64,000 nucleotides of DNA, from assembly GCA_026545765.1 (NCBI GenBank), contig CM048840.1:88254877-88318876 (forward strand). The letters run 5' to 3'. The DNA comes from Plantago major (Eukaryota > Streptophyta > Magnoliopsida > Lamiales > Plantaginaceae). The translations under genes and the position numbers were made by a program. The notes beneath the pieces are model-generated. The model made no database searches and was not told where the DNA came from. It worked only from the letters and a program-made list of their open reading frames with translations. Shown piece by piece: positions 54,887 through 64,000 of this stretch (position 1 is its first letter; each line of letters starts with the position of its first letter).

Positions 54887-55226
54887 TCGGATTCATTCTA
54901 CCACTGAATAATGATCCAACGTCGAATGATATGACGGCCCAATCATTTTTCACTGACTCAAAACTCAAATTAAAGTTTCTTTCAAAATCCCATTTGTCGT
55001 TTGATGAAGTATGATACCATAAAAGATCGTACCTTAATTTCTTTCCTTCGAAATTGTAGTTTCCAGGCTCAACGAATGATCTGAAACTGATGAAGTCACC
55101 AAGGTACTGCACAACGTACCTCATAGGTGTATTCGAGTTCACCTTCATCAGCACTGAGAAGCTTGAATCTACATTTCGATCTTCCATATTTATCACCCCT
55201 CCCCCCCCCCCCCCCCATTTAGACAT
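54882..55226 (-). CDS. Unidentified open frame, possible exon
   Basis: The frame is 114 codons, of which about 100 after the Gly run (encoded by the C tract 55201-55216) look protein-like: mixed hydrophobic, with KKLRYDLLWYHTSS and DKWDFERNF segments. No family is recognised. It overlaps the LTR-like end by five bases and is unlike the retroelement genes around it. It could be a fragment of a host gene carried or interrupted by transposons, or a chance frame. The start lies upstream of the Gly run, so the real start is unknown; an internal Met follows the run. Confidence 0.25.
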   Translation of the reverse strand: MSKWGGGGGGVINMEDRNVDSSFSVLMKVNSNTPMRYVVQYLGDFISFRSFVEPGNYNFEGKKLRYDLLWYHTSSNDKWDFERNFNLSFESVKNDWAVISFDVGSLFSGRMNPT

Positions 55227-56358
55227 TTCTCCATAACTGGAGGTATTTCATGAACACACTGATAAACCATCTCAAACTTTTTTCACTTCCTAAATGAAAT
55301 ATAGAGTACCACTTAAAACTGATGTCCAATGCATTCTTATAGTAATAATTACTTGAACCCAAAGAACCAATTCTCATATCTGAAGGTAATTAATATTGAC
55401 AAGACTTGGTGTTGAAAAAATCACAGTGCCATCAGAAGGAGTGATGATGTTCGACATGTAGGTCAAATAAACAGCCTGGTGGCTGTTTTTTAATCAATAA
55501 ATGTGTAGGCTAAAACAACCGTTTGTAATTCCGAAAGGTCTCAAACCAACAACTTCTAAATTGTTACACTTACTTATAGGAATATGGTCCATTACACGAA
55601 TTTTTGTTTGCTAATTCTTACAAAAACAAATTTGTTATATTATTTGATTCCTAGATTACACGATAACTTTTAAATGAGTTATTTGTTTTAAAAAAAGGTA
55701 AAATGCAATTGTCCCTAACCATTGATTTTTTCTACTTGTTAGGTCAATAAAAAAAACCCAAATTAAATATAAAACCATTAATACAATATAAAACTTGATT
55801 TATGATAAACCAATAGGTTTTACGTTTAAACTACTAAATTTATAATGAACTAACCGCATCGTTTTCATAATGTACTACATACATTATTCATTCATTCACT
55901 AATTTTATTATTCAAATCTAGCTTCTTTAGATGCTAGATGCGTAACTACTAGTATATGCTCTCACATTGAATTTAACCACCAAGCGTAGACCCCACAAAT
56001 ATGTTAGAGGGTGTACCTAGCATTTAAAAAACTCCAAATCTATAATACTTTATTAACTATAATCTAAATTAGTATGTCTGATCTTGTTATCGACGTAATG
56101 TGTAACTGTTGTTAATTTATTATTAAATTGTCGATTAATTTGCAACGTTAAATGTTCTCACTCATTTATCTTATTTATAAAACTTTAGGTCGTGTTTAAA
56201 TTTAATTAAATTCATCGACTAATGTACATTTTAATTAGTTTATAATAAGGCATAAATCATTAAAAAACCAACAATGCACTGTTTTCTTGTGCTTGTCCTC
56301 ATACTTCATATATTATAATGAACTAAAATTCCATGTTTATCAAAACAAATAAGCTGCC
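55227..56358. other. AT-rich intergenic region, no feature found
   Basis: About 1.1 kb with no gene-like frame longer than 60 codons, no retroelement motif and no repeats noticed. It may be old host intergenic sequence or the promoter region of the exon at 56452. Confidence 0.5.
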
Positions 56359-56366
56359 TATATATA
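56359..56366 (+). promoter_or_regulatory. TATA box of a possible host gene
   Basis: TATATATA lies within CCTATATATACCC, 86 bp before the ATG at 56452, a usual plant spacing for a TATA box plus a short 5' UTR. Confidence 0.35.
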
Positions 56367-56451
56367 CCCTTGAATCACAGAACCATGGAATCCCATATTT
56401 CAGATACTAAATAAACTTTCAACGTGTTAATCAAACGACAGTTCTTCGAAG

Positions 56452-56506
56452 ATGGAGTCAACTGGATCTAACTCGACTCCACCACCTGATTATGTCCTAG
56501 ATGAAG
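56452..56506 (+). CDS. Possible first exon of a host gene, cut off by transposons
   Basis: ATG starts MESTGSNSTPPPDYVLDE (18 codons plus one base), followed by a good plant donor GAAG|GTATAT. A TATA box and an apparent 5' UTR without upstream ATG in frame precede it. The continuation is not visible: 115 bp further lies the CACTA-like end, then the Tat LTR. If real, the rest of the gene lies beyond these insertions or is lost. The protein is not recognised. This rests only on TATA, ATG, Ser/Pro-rich start and donor site. Confidence 0.3.
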
Positions 56507-56621
56507 GTATATATTAGTTAATTTATTTTTATGTTGTTTCAAAAAAATTCATGACAACTAAACTTCATAGTAACATCCTAAGCTGATATGTTTTAATTTA
56601 AAAGATTTTAACAAATAGAAA

Positions 56622-57049
56622 CACTACAAAAGAACTGGGCAACACCAACCAGGACATTCCAACGGAACTAAGTCGGTTGCTATTAGCAACGAATTTGCAA
56701 CAAAATACCAATAGTAAATTAGCATCGTAAAATAAATAAAAAATCACCAACAATAGAGTGACAAATTAACAACAAAATTAGTTTCCAACAAATTTTCATT
56801 GGGATATTGTTGGAAATAATTAGCGCGATCATCAACAACAACAAAACTTGTCAACGGAAATAATTTGTTGCTCTTAGCAACAGATTTACAACAAACTACC
56901 AACAACAAAACAAACCCGTTTAATAAATTGAAAAATACCAACAAGTGACCAACTAATTATCAACAAATTTTTGTTGGAAAATTGTTGGAAATAACTAGAG
57001 CAAACATAAATAACAACAAAGTTTGCCAAGGAAAATAATTTGTTGATGT
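56622..57049 (+). mobile_element. CACTA-like transposon end with subterminal repeats
   Basis: It starts CACTACAAAAGAA, the canonical terminus of plant CACTA (En/Spm) elements. About 400 bp follow, rich in CAACAAA, TTGTTGGAAAT and CAACGGAAAT motifs in both orientations, in about two diverged copies 191 bp apart (C[T]ATTAGCAAC at 56680, CTCTTAGCAAC at 56871). Such subterminal repeat arrays bind the CACTA TNPA-like protein in known elements. The rest is interrupted by the Tat LTR at 57050. Confidence 0.5.
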
Positions 57050-57938
57050 TGTTGAGGGGTGACACCTTGAACACTAACTAAACTGTTACAAGTAACCTAG
57101 TCTAAGATCCGCCTCCAACTTGTAGTCCGAGGCAGTACCTGTCCAAGCTGGAAAACCTGAAAGGACTTAAGTGGTGGGGGGGGGGGGGTAGAAAGGTTAC
57201 CCGGATTGCGTATGTCAATCCGGTTAGAGAATTTACTCAAGAGAGAGTTGGTAGCTCTCAATGTAATAGTTATGAGGAAGGTTAAAATACTCAGAACATA
57301 CTTACCTTAAGGTCTTGGACCTTGTGCTATATTTATAGTTATCATATGCTCATGTGGTGACTCACAAGGTGATGCCAAGTGTATGCCTCAGATTTAGACA
57401 CCAATGCTACCTTTGGCCCATGGCCCAATAGTGTACAGTAATCCAGTACTAATTAATGGGCCAGGGAGGGTAGTTTGGACCTTTCCCTCTAAGAGTACTG
57501 TTCCGCACGTTGGGTCCGTGTAACTCCTTCGGACAGATACTTCTGCTTGGTTGATCTGCCCTTAGGTAACTTAAGGCGTCCGAGCCTAGAGTTCCACGAA
57601 AGTATCTCAGTGGTTCTGTTATATACGTTTGGTCTTAATGCGATGGTGGCGTCCGAGATTGTCTCGTCCGGTCCGTTTAGCATCCTAGGACTGACAGTTT
57701 GTGGTACTTGGAAGGACCATGTGACCTTTTGTCAGGTTCGGAAGTCATTCACCTAGCTTGGTCGGACTTAGCTGAGGTGGTATATTGACTTGTAAATACT
57801 AGTTGACCTGAGATGGTTTCCCTTATGTCGGACCATTTGAAGGTCGGACTAGCACTGGATTGGCTATCTCAGCCTTGATGCGCTCTAGGACACGCTCTAT
57901 GGCGCCCTTAACGGATTGGACACATGTCCGTATCAACA
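57050..57938 (-). repeat. 3' LTR of the Tat element (889 bp)
   Basis: The plus strand begins TGTTGAGGGGTGACACC and ends GTCCGTATCAACA, giving TGTTGA...TCAACA terminal inverted repeats. A TATA box (CTATAAATATAG, minus) lies at 57327-57338. A G run lies near 57177-57188. The frame 57547-57756 is within the LTR and not a gene. Confidence 0.8.
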
Positions 57939-57955
57939 TATGTCCCCCTAGTTTC
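57939..57955 (-). other. Polypurine tract of the Tat element
   Basis: The minus strand reads AAACTAGGGGGACATA just before the LTR start TGTTGATACGG. Confidence 0.75.
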
Positions 57956-58681
57956 CAGGTATCTTAGTAGAAGATAGTTGGTAACTATGAAAAGAACAAG
58001 TGTGTTGTGGAGCGTGTCCGAATCGTTAACTGAAAAGGAAAAAATCCTTTTTGTGGGATCCGTCGTCCGCGTTCTGGGGAACTCCATATATCTCTCCCCC
58101 TCTCCCCCCCCCCCCCTTTCCTTCTACAGTCCGAGTTATGTAATAGCTCGGACTGTAGATGGAAAAGGTATTTATATCCGAGATATATAGATCCGAGTAC
58201 GGTTAGGATCCAAAGAAGCCCTTTGCAGAAGAGTGTAAAGGAAGCCATCCGTTGGGCCAAGCATATCAAATTCACGGTTTTCCCGGAAGTGATGGCTAAG
58301 GGGAACAATTTCCTGTCGGAGGAATCTACTCAACGGAGGACGACGCTTCTCCGGATATCTCCTTTACAGTTTATGTATTATAGCTGTAGATCTGAATAAA
58401 GATCTGAAGTTTGTAGACTGCAAAGACATTGTCAAGTGTACTCTATTTCGCATATGAGTAGAATTCATCGCTTGCTTTTTTTGTCACTTTGAACACTAGA
58501 TTTCAAATTTACGAATCGAAAGATAGAAGTTGTATTGATTTGCCGGAAATTCAATTACAACTTGTGGGCTGCATGGCCAATGATAAAAGGGTTAACAAAA
58601 ACAGAACTGACGGAATTCCGCGTAATAAACAGTTGAAGCCTAAAATATCCAAATGATGGGCAGGGGTCCGCTTAACCATCC
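57956..58681 (-). other. 3' noncoding spacer of the Tat element
   Basis: About 0.7 kb between the integrase stop and the polypurine tract. It contains a pyrimidine/purine homopolymer-rich block (58095-58118) and a perfect 12-bp inverted repeat (58124-58135 with 58147-58158, loop 11). The same stretch occurs inverted at 50740-51460. Short frames here have no protein-like character. Confidence 0.6.
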
Positions 58682-59774
58682 CTAAGCGTAAAACTTCTGA
58701 AGGTTCCTGGCATTCCAAGTACGCTTGAGTGGGTGTCTGTACTCGTCCTCCAAATTGTAGCTTCCATTCACTCTCGCACCGACAATCTTGTAAGGTCCTT
58801 CCCATTTGGGTTTAAGCTTCCCAATATTGCTCAAGATATCAGCTCGGCGGAGCACTAGGTCTCCGACCTGTAAGTCCTTCGCTTGAACATGCCTGTTGTA
58901 GGCCCGGGCTGCAGTTGCTTGGTACCTGTGGATATTAGCCAATGCTTCAGTTCTTTTCTATTCCAGCATGTCCAGATCGAATATCCGAGCTTCATGATTG
59001 GCGGAATCATTGAACTTTTGGATCCTCATAGTCTCGACGGCAATTTCTGCTGGTATGTCTGCCTCTGAGCCATAAACCAGGGCAAATGGAGTTTCTCTAG
59101 TCGCGTTGAAAGTGCGATGAGCCCACAGCACGCCATCTAGATCATCCGCCCAACTTTCTTGAGAAGTGCTCAGCCGTTTTTCCAGGATCTTAACAATTGC
59201 CTTGTCCATTGGCTTGTGGGTATCCGACAGATGTGAAGCGTTGTTCAATCTTGAAAGATGCCAACCATTCCTTGAGTCTGTTGCCTGAAAATTGAGCACC
59301 ATTGTCCGAGATCAGAACTCTGGGTAGGCCAAAGCGACAAATGATGTTAATCCAAATGAAGGTTCACACTCGGCTTTCCGTGATAGTCGCCACAGCTTCA
59401 GCTTCTACCCATTTGGTGAAATATTCCACGACCATAATTAAGAACTTCTTATGTTGAGTGCCCCTCGTGAATGGTCCGACAATATCGATGCCCCATTGAT
59501 CAAACGGACACGCTATGACTGACGGAATCATAGGGTGTGTCGGACGATGGGGAATATTCGCATAATATTGACAATCAGGACATTTCCTGGCGAAGCTAGC
59601 GGAATCCTTATCAATGGTAGGCCAGTAGTAGCCCTGTCGGATGATCTTCTGAGCTAGAGTTCGTCCTCCAGAATGGCTTCCGCAGCTTCCGCTGTGAATT
59701 TCTTCCAGTACAGTCTCTGCCTCTTGTGGGCCTAAACACCTTAAATGAGTCTCAGCAAAAGATCTCTTATACAA
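58682..59774 (-). pseudogene. pol: Integrase of the Tat element
   Basis: The zinc module and the first catalytic Asp (GIDIVGPF) lie in frame 59364-59774, which also holds CPDCQYYAN and FTKWVEAEAV. The second Asp (LISDNGAQF) follows in the next part, then a shift after PQANGQ removes the segment that should carry the catalytic Glu. The remaining core (WADDLDGVLWAHRTF, PFALVYGSEADIP) is open in 58958-59302. The C-terminal chromatin/DNA-binding part (GDLVLRRADIL...GPYKI) is open in 58682-58942. Order and length are normal for Ty3/gypsy. Not functional. Confidence 0.88.
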
Positions 59775-59810
59775 ATCTTCTCCAAGTATAAAGTATCTAT
59801 TGGCTCGGCA

Positions 59811-60525
59811 CTACACCCTCCTTGACTCCTTCGGATCAGCTGGTAATGATCCGTCTTTGAGATAACTAAAGATGTCAGTCATCCAGTTTCTTCCTGTTTC
59901 AGTTATCACAACACTGGGAGTAGGACTCATGATGGATGAGTTAGTAATAATGAGTTGGATTACTCTCCTCGTGTCCATAGCAGCTGTTGCAGATGCGTAC
60001 TTTTCCAGAGCGTCCGCTCTTTCGTTCCAGGCCCTATCAAACTTATCTAGGGTAAACTCATCAAAAAGGCTCCTCTTGCTTAAGTAGCTCAAGGTACTTG
60101 ATCATTGAGGGGCCTTTTGTGGCAAAAGCACCAGAAAATTGGGCTTCGACTAATTGTGAGTCCGTGTATGCTTTGAGTTTCCGGACCTGCAGGGACTTGG
60201 CTAGATGCAGTCCGACTAACAGTGCTTCATACTCATCCTCATTATTGGTGACTTTGAATTCCAGGGATATCGCGTAGTCGAGTTCCGCGCCATCAGGGCT
60301 TTTAAGATAGATTCCAATTCCTCCTACTCTTCCAGTGGAGGAACCATCCACTTCCAATGTCCAAACATCAGAGTGATGTTCCCTGGTTTGGAGGTCTTCT
60401 GTAAGCTCCTGATATTCTAACCTGTATTCCTCCCTCTCTTTAATATCTGGACCATGGTTGTTGGTATCGGATTCCCTTGTGATATCATCAAGAAGGAACA
60501 TCTGGTTGACCCGAGTTTCTTCCAA
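59811..60525 (-). pseudogene. pol: Second (archaeal-type) RNase H of the Tat element
   Basis: Frame 60061-60525 has WTLEVDGSSTGRVGGIGIYL (catalytic Asp), TNNEDEYEALLVGL (Glu) and LKAYTDSQLV (Asp). Frame 59811-60092 continues with RADALEKYAS (last Asp). All four catalytic residues can be seen, although the parts are split by a stop. This additional RNase H domain, acquired from the host or from archaeal-type enzymes in the ancestry of Tat elements, is thought to replace the decayed original RNase H next to RT. Confidence 0.85.
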
Positions 60526-61940
60526 TGATGCAGTCAGAGACTGATTAATGAACTGAGAATCCTCAAGGTTCTCCGGGTTGATCGTTGGCGGAACTTGTTT
60601 TCGTGCGACCTGCTTGGTGATTAAGCATTCAAATGCCTGTTTGTCCGGGACTTTCTCTGAATCCGCTTTAGGGTACTCCGCTAGGAAGTCAGCAACGACT
60701 TGAGCTTTCTTGACTGTCGGAGCCTGGTAGCTAATGTCGTATTCACTCAGCTCAATTGCCCATTTAGAGAGTCGTCCGGATTGGTCGGGCTTTCCCAGGA
60801 CCTATTTCAAAGGTTCCTTAGTTAGTACTACTACTTTATGAGACTTGAAATATGGCTTTAACCGCCTTGCGGTGTAAACCAAAGCATATGCAAATTTCTC
60901 AATCTTCACATATCTTGTCTCAGCCCCAGCAAGGGCTTTACTAAGATAGTAGATTGACAAGTGATCATTAGCTTGAATCCGTACTAATACGGAACTCATT
61001 GCCTCTTCCATTATTGCTAGGTAGAGGTATAGTGGCTCTCCTTCCACGGGTTTGGAGAGCAGCGGAGGGGAATGGAGGTACTTTTTCAAATTTTCAAAAG
61101 CCTTAGAACATTCCGTGGTCCACTCAAAGCTCTCTCCTTTCCGGAGGATTTTGAAGAACGGAAGGTTCTTCTCTGCGGATCGCGAAATAAAGCGACTTAA
61201 GGACATAAGACGTCCAATAAGCTGTTGTACCTCATTGGGGTTTTTCGGATGAGGCAGATCCAGGATTGCCTTGATCTTCTCAGGGTTTGCACTTATCCCT
61301 CTTTCTGTGACCATGTATCCTAAAAACTTTCCGCCCTTCACTCCGAAGGTACACTTTTCCGGATTCAGCTTCATCCCGTACTTCCTGAGGATAGCGAAGC
61401 ATTTGTTTAAGTGCTCTACATGTTGTTCTTCAGTCTTGCTCTTAACGAGCATGTCATCCACATACACCTCCATGGTTTTGCCAATTTCTTCCTTGAACAT
61501 CTGATTTACCAGTCCTTGGTAAGTTGCTCCCGCATTTTTCAATCCGAAGGGCATCACTTTAAAGCAATACACTCCCCCTGCAGCGAAGAAAGCTGTTTTC
61601 TTGATGTCTTCTTTGGCCATCCGAATCTGGTAAAAGCCTTGATATGCGTCCATGAAACTCAGCAATGCACATCCGGCCGTGGAGTCAACCAATTGATCTA
61701 TCGTGGCAAAGGGTACGGATCCTTCGGGCAGAACTTGTTTAGCCTGGTGAAATCATTGCACATCCGCCATTTACCTAGCGATTTTTCTACCAGAACCACG
61801 TTGCCAACCCAATCGGAATAACGGACCTCCTCGATGTGCCCTGCCTTCAGGAGTCGATCAACTTCGGCGGATATGATGGTATCCTTGATCAGACCAAAAT
61901 CTTTTCTCTTTTGACGTATATACTTGATCGAGGGATCCAT
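60526..61940 (-). pseudogene. pol: Reverse transcriptase and first RNase H of the Tat element
   Basis: The RT N-terminus is in 61698-61940 (KWRMCNDFTRLNKFCPKDPYP). After a one-base shift it continues in 60802-61692 with FMDAYQGFYQIRM, MPFGLKNAGATYQ and the catalytic YVDDMLVKS, the thumb (FLGYMVTERGI) and the connection/RNase H (LYLYLAIMEEAMSSVLVR), where the usual catalytic Asp of RNase H is absent, as in other Tat elements. A TAG near 60800 interrupts the tail that continues to about 60530 (GRLSKWAIELSEYDI). Confidence 0.9.
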
Positions 61941-61976
61941 GTTCAGACGGTGAACAGCAATCCTCGGATCTATCCC

Positions 61977-62276
61977 CTATAGGTCTTCAGTACTCCAAGC
62001 AAATACATCAATGTTATCTCGGAGACAAGCAATAAGCTTCATTTCTACTTCCGCATTCATCTCTGTTCCGATTCTAGTCTTCTTATCCGGGCTTCCAACG
62101 ACGAGCTCCACTTCCTTGAGGGTTTCATGAGGCTCGATCCGTGCAGTTTTAGGAAACTTGTCCTTCTGGCTCCCTACTCCGATGTGTGGATTCTCTTTCT
62201 TTGATGGAAGAACAACTGGCGGATCAGGGGTCGCCGTGACTGCCAACACAGGCACAGATGCTCTCCTTGTGGACAT
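61977..62276 (-). pseudogene. pol: Linker between protease and RT, Tat element
   Basis: A 99-codon frame has segments GVGSQKDKFPKTARI and MKLIACLRDNIDVFAWS, typical of the stretch just before the RT domain in Tat elements (L..FL..N.DVFAWS). It is separated from protease and RT by short out-of-frame pieces. Confidence 0.7.
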
Positions 62277-62318
62277 AATATAGCACTCCCAAGCTTCTCG
62301 GATGTTCCCTACCTCCTC

Positions 62319-62906
62319 TCAAACTCCGCACGGGGTCGGGAATTTCATCCTATTATGGAGAGTGAAAGGTATAGCTTGGAATTGATTGAGTCCCGGACGA
62401 CCAAAGATAGCATTGTAGTCGAATGTTTGGTCCACCACTATAAAAGGGACTTGCTGTGTCACCCTTGCGGGCTGTGTCCCAAGTGAAACGTGACGCATGA
62501 CACTTCCTAGGGGGAGGACAGTACCTCCTCCGAACCCTAGTATGGAGGTGTTGACTCTCTCATATCGGATTCCGCCCAGATTCATCTGATCTATTGCCGA
62601 TTAGGAGATGATGTTCGAGGAACTCCCCGTGTCTACCAGGATCTTGTTTACCCGATAAGTTGCGATGGTTAAAGAAACCACCAGCGGAACATCCGGATCA
62701 TCTATATCTTCGCCTCCTGCCGTAAGAGGAGGGATTTCACTATCATCAAAGTATATAGAATTTGTCCCTCGAATTGTTGGAGCAGCATACGATCTGTCGT
62801 TGTTCCGGAGATTTTGAGCTGTCCGTTCTCTCGCGTTCCTACTATCGCCCCCAGTTGGTCCGCCTGCGATGGTGTTGGTCACTCCGCTGTATGGAGCGTT
62901 CTCCAT
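62319..62906 (-). pseudogene. pol: Aspartic protease of the Tat element
   Basis: The catalytic LVDTGSSSNII (DTG triad) lies at the end of frame 62601-62906. After a stop near 62601 the frame 62319-62585 carries LGFGGGTVLPLG and FDYNAIFGRPGLNQF, the flap and C-terminal conserved parts of Ty3/gypsy Tat proteases. In the family it matures Gag-Pol. One nonsense codon directly after the active-site loop disables this copy. Confidence 0.85.
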
Positions 62907-64000
62907 TTCAACGTTATCATCGTACCTATATGGGCGTCGATCCTATATAGAGGGTTGGGTGGTTGTTCTGTGGCTCTGTCATGCCTTTTTCGTTCCGTTT
63001 TATCATGCCTGGAAGGCTCATCCATATATACATGCTCTTCCAACTTTCCCTCTCTTATCAAATGTTCAACCTCCGTTTTCAGTTGAATGCAATCGTCCAT
63101 CTCATGACCACGGCTCTTGTGGAACTTGCAGTACCCCTTTGAATTCTTGTTTCTCCGATTATTATGAGATGGCTTTGGCCATTGGATATCCAACTTTCTC
63201 TCAACAATGGTCGCCAAGATTTCGGATCTTGGTTTGTTGAGACGAGTGTAGTCCGCGAACCGTCTTGGCGGACTCCTTTCTCTGTTGAAACTTTTATCCC
63301 TAGAATCTTTCTTTGGGTCATACTTCACCTGGCGTTGTTCTTGCTTCATCGGCTCCTTTCCTTTCCTGGAACCAGCTCTCACTGGAACATTCCTTCGGTA
63401 CTCCTCTCCATACATCACTTCTTGACAGATGTCATCCAAATGCTTCTCACTCCTCACTTCCTGACTAGAATGTTTTTTGCGGAGCTCTGAGTTGAAAGTA
63501 TTAGCATACAGGTGACGGACCCGTTCCTTAATACTGTGTGGCTCAACTCGAAGAACTTCCGCATGAAAGCGATCTAGGAAGGTCCTTAGATCCTCTTGCT
63601 CCCTCTGTATAACTTTTTCCAGATGCTCGACGGTACGCTTTCTCCTTTTCAATTTTCCAAATCGTCTCATAATCTTGGAGGAAAGGTCCGCATATGACCT
63701 TATCGACTTGTTTGGCAAAGCAGTGTACCAATCCATGGTTGTTCCAAAGAGAGTAGATGAGAACGTGAGAGCTTTCGTATTGTCACTCATCCCTTTGGAA
63801 TCCATCTTACTGTTGTACCTTGTCGGTGTAACGGACAGGTATCCCCGTAATAGTATTCCAAGTTTGGAATTACTTGATCCGAGTTCCTGTTCCTCTCCTT
63901 TTCTCTCATGATTTCATCGCACAAAGGGTTTGGTGCACTAGTAGCTATCTGCTCATGATCCTTTACCAGGCGTCCGAGATTTAGAATCTGGACCTCCAAA
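62879..64000 (-). pseudogene. gag: Gag of the Tat element, 5' part beyond the window
   Basis: Frame 62879-63805 includes the capsid part (WYTALPNKSIRSYADLS, EDLRTFLDRFHAEVL) and the Cys/His nucleocapsid-like region (YCKFHKSRGHEMDDCIQLK), followed by LKTEVEHLIREGKL, typical of Tat gag. An upstream part is in frame 63787-63999, after a frameshift. It is a structural protein of the cytoplasmic particle. The start lies outside the window. Confidence 0.85.

Larger units (their letters stand above)
57050..64000 (-). mobile_element. Tat-lineage gypsy element, runs off the right edge
   Basis: In minus orientation: gag, protease, RT with RNase H, a second archaeal-type RNase H, integrase, a 0.7-kb spacer, polypurine tract and 3' LTR (57050-57938). 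The second RNase H between RT and integrase is the hallmark of the Tat branch of Ty3/gypsy. Its 5' end lies beyond 64000. It inserted into the CACTA-like end; the five bases beside the LTR are GATGT. Frameshifts occur in gag, protease, RT and integrase, so it is not autonomous. Confidence 0.9.

Noticed and set aside
57547..57756. Short open frames on both strands inside the Tat LTR
   Set aside because: They lie within a defined LTR, have no protein-like composition and no support.
1..64000. CRISPR array, prophage, operon, rRNA or tRNA gene
   Set aside because: The sequence is plant nuclear DNA. The tandem repeats seen have no spacer structure, and tRNA similarity is limited to retroelement primer sites.

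Overview
The window is nuclear DNA of a flowering plant, most likely a eudicot. It is made almost entirely of nested and decayed retroelements: Ty1/copia and Ty3/gypsy elements with plant-type tRNA primer sites, a plant L1-type LINE, processed copies of plant genes (cytosolic ribosomal protein L10/uL16 and a SPIRAL1-like protein), and a CACTA-like terminus. No intact host gene was found. One possible first exon lies at 56452-56506. All family names come from reading motifs by eye; no database was searched.

Layout: 1-800 holds fragments of a gypsy-type plant transposon protein, and 801-1202 a 77-bp tandem array. From 1203 to 32244 lies copia element A (minus strand, Sirevirus-like). It is split by a complete 16-kb relative, element B (11916-27946), flanked by a perfect 5-bp duplication AGGAG. 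From about 32440 to 41190 lies a third, older relative, element C. C is interrupted by a solo LTR (D, 32638-34229) and by an RPL10 retrocopy inside gag (39834-40836). From 41191 to about 48830 lies an Athila-like gypsy element (minus) with gag, protease and an env-like gene but no visible pol. From 48830 to 55226 is a patchwork: LTR-like pieces, a copia LTR stub, a Tat-type fragment, a copia integrase fragment, an L1 LINE and a SPIRAL1-like retrocopy. After an AT-rich stretch come the possible exon and a CACTA-like end. The latter is invaded at 57050 by a Tat-lineage gypsy element (minus) that runs past the right edge.

Main result: copia elements A, B and C carry, between RNase H and the 3' LTR, a large extra gene with an apparent TATA promoter of its own. 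In B the gene reads as five exons separated by four short introns (76-86 bp) with GT/AG borders. A and B differ in which introns they hold. A lacks two that B has, and A holds a 78-bp intron that B lacks. Each junction falls exactly at a predicted splice border. This is what retrotransposition of partly spliced genomic RNA would leave behind. The gene is broken in every copy here. A and B also share a family of short hairpins with covarying stems between pol and the extra gene, also seen in C, and all three copies keep an in-frame stop codon between gag and pol.

The elements are organised as LTR - tRNA primer site - gag - protease - integrase - RT - RNase H - extra gene - polypurine tract - LTR for the copia family, and as gag - protease - RT - RNase H - second RNase H - integrase for the Tat element. 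All internal genes are transcribed from the minus strand here, apart from the plus-strand LINE and the plus-strand Tat and LTR-like fragments.
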